Below are positions 61,557 to 64,000 of a stretch of DNA of 64,000 bases, piece by piece. Position numbers and translations under genes: made by a program. This DNA is from Mucilaginibacter aquatilis (GTDB lineage: Bacteria > Bacteroidota > Bacteroidia > Sphingobacteriales > Sphingobacteriaceae). The DNA lies in NCBI RefSeq assembly GCF_009755275.1, contig NZ_WQLA01000001.1, forward strand, positions 682,001 to 746,000, given 5' to 3'. Within the stretch, counting starts at the first letter, position 1. Each line of letters starts with the position of its first letter. Below the pieces are notes generated by a model that worked only from the letters and a program-made list of their open reading frames with translations, made no database searches and was not told the origin of the DNA.

Positions 61557-62726
61557 ATGTTACACGATCCAAACCGAGTATATGTATTTGACACCACCCT
61601 ACGCGATGGTGAGCAGGTACCGGGCTGCCAGTTAACCACGCCTGAAAAGATAGAGATTGCGCGCGAACTGGAAGCGCTGGGCGTTGACATTATCGAGGCC
61701 GGTTTCCCGGCATCGAGCCCGGGCGATTTTCAGAGCGTAGTAGAAATTGCCAAAGCCGTTACCAACCCTACCGTGTGTGCACTAACCCGCGCTCACAAAG
61801 GTGATATTGATGCTGCTGTAGAAGCGTTAAAATACGCTAAACGCCCACGTATACATACGGGTATTGGCTCTTCGGACATGCACATCAAAACAAAGTTTAA
61901 TAGCACCCGCGAAGAGATTTTGGAGCGTGCTGTTGAAGCAGTTAAGTACGCCAAAAAATCGGTAGAAGATATTGAGTTTTATGCCGAAGATGCCGGCCGT
62001 GCCGACATTGAATATTTGGCTAAAATGGTAGAAGCGGTTATTGGCGCAGGTGCAACCGTGGTAAACATCCCCGATACCAATGGCTACTGCCTGCCCGACC
62101 AGTATGGCAGCAAAATCCGTTTCTTGAAAGAGAACGTAAAGAATATTGACAAAGCCATTATATCGGTACACTGCCATAACGATTTAGGTTTGGCTACCGC
62201 CAACTCTGTAGCCGGCTTACAAAACGGTGCCCGCCAAATTGAGGGTACCATTAACGGTATTGGCGAGCGTGCAGGTAACACTTCTATTGAGGAAGTGGTC
62301 ATGATCCTCAAAACTCACCAGTCTTTAGGTTTACATACCAATATTAATACGCAAAGCTTTTATGAGTTAAGCCGCATGATTAGCACGCAAATGCGCATGC
62401 CGGTTCAGCCTAATAAGGCCATTGTGGGCAGCAATGCTTTTGCACACAGTTCAGGTATCCACCAGGACGGGTTCCTTAAAAACCGCGAGAATTACGAGAT
62501 TATTCGTCCGGAAGATGTAGGCTTCCCGAGCGCTACCATTGTGTTAACCGCACGCAGTGGCCGCCATGCCCTAAAGTATCACTTAGACCGCTTAGGCCAT
62601 GTTTTGGGCAAAGAAGAACTGGCTACTGTATATCAAAACTTTTTGAAGTTAGCCGATAATAAATTAGATATAAACGATACCGACTTACTGAGTTTAGTAG
62701 CACATCGTTTGGTAAAACAATCATAA
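61557..62726 (+). CDS. leuA: 2-isopropylmalate synthase, short form
   Basis: Condenses acetyl-CoA with 2-oxoisovalerate, the first leucine-specific step. 389 residues. HMGL-like catalytic barrel with [31 protein letters not shown] and the metal-binding [13 protein letters not shown]; then the subdomain with [19 protein letters not shown]. The usual C-terminal allosteric leucine-binding domain (about 120 residues) is missing. Homocitrate or citramalate synthase are relatives, but the leuCDB context supports LeuA. Confidence 0.93.
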   Translation: MLHDPNRVYVFDTTLRDGEQVPGCQLTTPEKIEIARELEALGVDIIEAGFPASSPGDFQSVVEIAKAVTNPTVCALTRAHKGDIDAAVEALKYAKRPRIHTGIGSSDMHIKTKFNSTREEILERAVEAVKYAKKSVEDIEFYAEDAGRADIEYLAKMVEAVIGAGATVVNIPDTNGYCLPDQYGSKIRFLKENVKNIDKAIISVHCHNDLGLATANSVAGLQNGARQIEGTINGIGERAGNTSIEEVVMILKTHQSLGLHTNINTQSFYELSRMISTQMRMPVQPNKAIVGSNAFAHSSGIHQDGFLKNRENYEIIRPEDVGFPSATIVLTARSGRHALKYHLDRLGHVLGKEELATVYQNFLKLADNKLDINDTDLLSLVAHRLVKQS

Positions 62727-62728
62727 CG

Positions 62729-63982
62729 ATGGAAACCAAATCCAATACAAAACAGCTTGATTTTGCTGCGGCGCAGGAGCGTTTAAAAAATGTGGTTCGT
62801 CGTACCCCGCTGGAATTTAACCAAGGGTTGTCAGACAAATACTCATGCGAGGTTTACCTCAAGCGCGAAGACTTGCAGGTGGTACGTTCTTATAAATTAC
62901 GTGGCGCCTACAACATGATCAGTCAACTCCCGCACGAGCAATTAGCTAAGGGTGTAGTTTGTGCAAGCGCAGGCAATCATGCACAAGGGGTAGCCTTTTC
63001 GTGCCGCAGGCTGAACATTAAAGGCGTAATATTTATGCCCGGCATTACCCCGAAGCAAAAGGTTAAACAAACCGAAATGTTTGGTAATGGCAATGTGGAG
63101 ATTGTTTTAATTGGCGATACCTTTGACGATTGCCTGCAGGAAGCTTTGGCTTATACCGAAGCCAACGGCATGACCTTTATCCCACCATTTGATGATTACC
63201 GCATTATGGAAGGCCAGGGCACCGTAGGTGTAGAAATACACGAAGACCTGCCCGATGCCGAGGTTATAATAATGCCGGTAGGTGGCGGAGGTTTAGCCGC
63301 TGGAGTGGGAAGCTTTTTTAAGCAAATTAATCCAAGCATCAAACTTATTGGCATTGAGCCCGAGGGTGCACCGTCAATGGTGGAAGCTATACGCAGAGGG
63401 CAACCTTATACCCTATCGCAAATTAACCGTTTTGTTGATGGTGCCGCAGTAAAACGTGTAGGCGCATTAACTTACCAGGTTTGCAGCGAGGTGCTTGATG
63501 ATATGTTACACGTACCCGAAGGTAAGGTTTGCACTACTATTTTAAAGTTATACAACGAAGATGCAATTGTGGTTGAACCTGCAGGCGCACTATCGGTATC
63601 GGCGTTGGATTTGGTTAAAGACCAGATTAAAGGCAAAAAGGTAGTTTGTGTAATAAGCGGCGGCAATAACGATATTGACCGCATGGGCGAAATCAAGGAG
63701 CAATCACTTTTATACGAAGGCTTAAAGCACTATTTCATCGTGCGTTTTCCGCAACGCCCGGGCGCTTTGAAATTATTTGTAAACGAAGTTTTAGGCCCGT
63801 ATGATGATATTACCCGTTTCGAGTTCATCAAAAAAACCGAACGCGAACGCGGACCTGCTTTAGTAGGCATCGAACTAAAAAGTGCCGATGAATACCCTGC
63901 CCTATTGCAGCGCATGAAAGATTACAAGTTTGACGTTATTGAAGTAAACCAGGACCAAACTTTGTTTGAGTACTTGGTGTAA
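62729..63982 (+). CDS. ilvA: Threonine dehydratase, biosynthetic
   Basis: PLP enzyme converting threonine to 2-oxobutyrate for isoleucine. 417 residues: catalytic domain with PLP lysine K56 in RSYKLRGAYN, GNHAQGVAF and the phosphate loop VGGGGLAAGVG; one C-terminal ACT-like regulatory domain (about 325-417, YFIVRFPQRPGALKLFVNEVLGP). This single-domain form matches Bacillus-type IlvA, shorter than the E. coli enzyme. 2 bases after leuA, so coupled. Last gene in the window. Confidence 0.96.
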   Translation: METKSNTKQLDFAAAQERLKNVVRRTPLEFNQGLSDKYSCEVYLKREDLQVVRSYKLRGAYNMISQLPHEQLAKGVVCASAGNHAQGVAFSCRRLNIKGVIFMPGITPKQKVKQTEMFGNGNVEIVLIGDTFDDCLQEALAYTEANGMTFIPPFDDYRIMEGQGTVGVEIHEDLPDAEVIIMPVGGGGLAAGVGSFFKQINPSIKLIGIEPEGAPSMVEAIRRGQPYTLSQINRFVDGAAVKRVGALTYQVCSEVLDDMLHVPEGKVCTTILKLYNEDAIVVEPAGALSVSALDLVKDQIKGKKVVCVISGGNNDIDRMGEIKEQSLLYEGLKHYFIVRFPQRPGALKLFVNEVLGPYDDITRFEFIKKTERERGPALVGIELKSADEYPALLQRMKDYKFDVIEVNQDQTLFEYLV

Positions 63983-64000
63983 TTCTCTTAAGAAAAACTT

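Overview
The window looks like chromosome of a Bacteroidota bacterium, most likely family Sphingobacteriaceae (Mucilaginibacter/Pedobacter-like; the family is inferred from gene content, not from a search). Signs of this are: TAnnTTTG-type -7 promoter elements upstream of several genes; DUF5686, DUF4230 and glycine-zipper lipoproteins; an ATP synthase operon split so that only atpD-atpC lie here; an 85-residue epsilon subunit; a 58-residue Hc1 histone-like gene; FtsZ with a very long linker; and almost no Shine-Dalgarno sequences. No prophage, insertion sequence, CRISPR array or defence island was found. It reads as a housekeeping region.

Layout. 1-10.4 kb: mixed single genes (end of a thioredoxin-fold gene, cation:proton antiporter, YqjM-type ene-reductase, OsmC, DUF4230, glycyl-tRNA synthetase, apt, a DUF5686 outer-membrane protein, dapA). 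10.4-13.3 kb: Hc1 histone-like gene, an alpha-oxoamine synthase family enzyme, and an SDR behind a 22-bp palindrome. 13.3-29.5 kb: a complete minus-strand dcw cluster, mraZ-rsmH-ftsL-ftsI-murE-mraY-murD-ftsW-murG-murC-ftsQ-ftsA-ftsZ, with a MraZ box in front of mraZ. 29.6-35.6 kb: acyltransferase, atpD-atpC, quinone oxidoreductase, subtilisin-like protease. 35.7-43.1 kb: tRNA-Arg(ACG), adk, obgE, a polytopic membrane protein, gap, GNAT, glycine-zipper lipoprotein, pgk. 43.1-50.9 kb: accessory genes, including a frameshifted DUF2314 gene and purU between two paralogous small lipoproteins. 51.4-64 kb: a plus-strand branched-chain amino-acid cluster, ilvD-ilvB-ilvN-(DinB)-ilvC-leuC-leuD-leuB-(methyltransferase)-leuA-ilvA.

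How the genes fit together. The dcw genes make lipid II and the divisome; the DNPR motif of MurE indicates meso-diaminopimelate, whose pathway starts with the dapA found here. The ilv/leu genes cover threonine to 2-oxobutyrate, the shared Ile/Val steps and all leucine-specific steps up to the final transaminase.

The most unusual signal is not a gene. Gaps between co-directional genes of the dcw, atp and ilv/leu operons are repeatedly filled by small, mostly inverted-repeat elements. One group is built of 7-bp units, one is GC-rich (CCCCCT..AGGGGG), and one carries a TCGAAC-type arm. Some begin exactly at a stop codon, and in leuD the repeat appears to encode the C-terminus. A second concentrated signal is the 546-bp region before ilvD, which holds several palindromes and repeated operator-like motifs.
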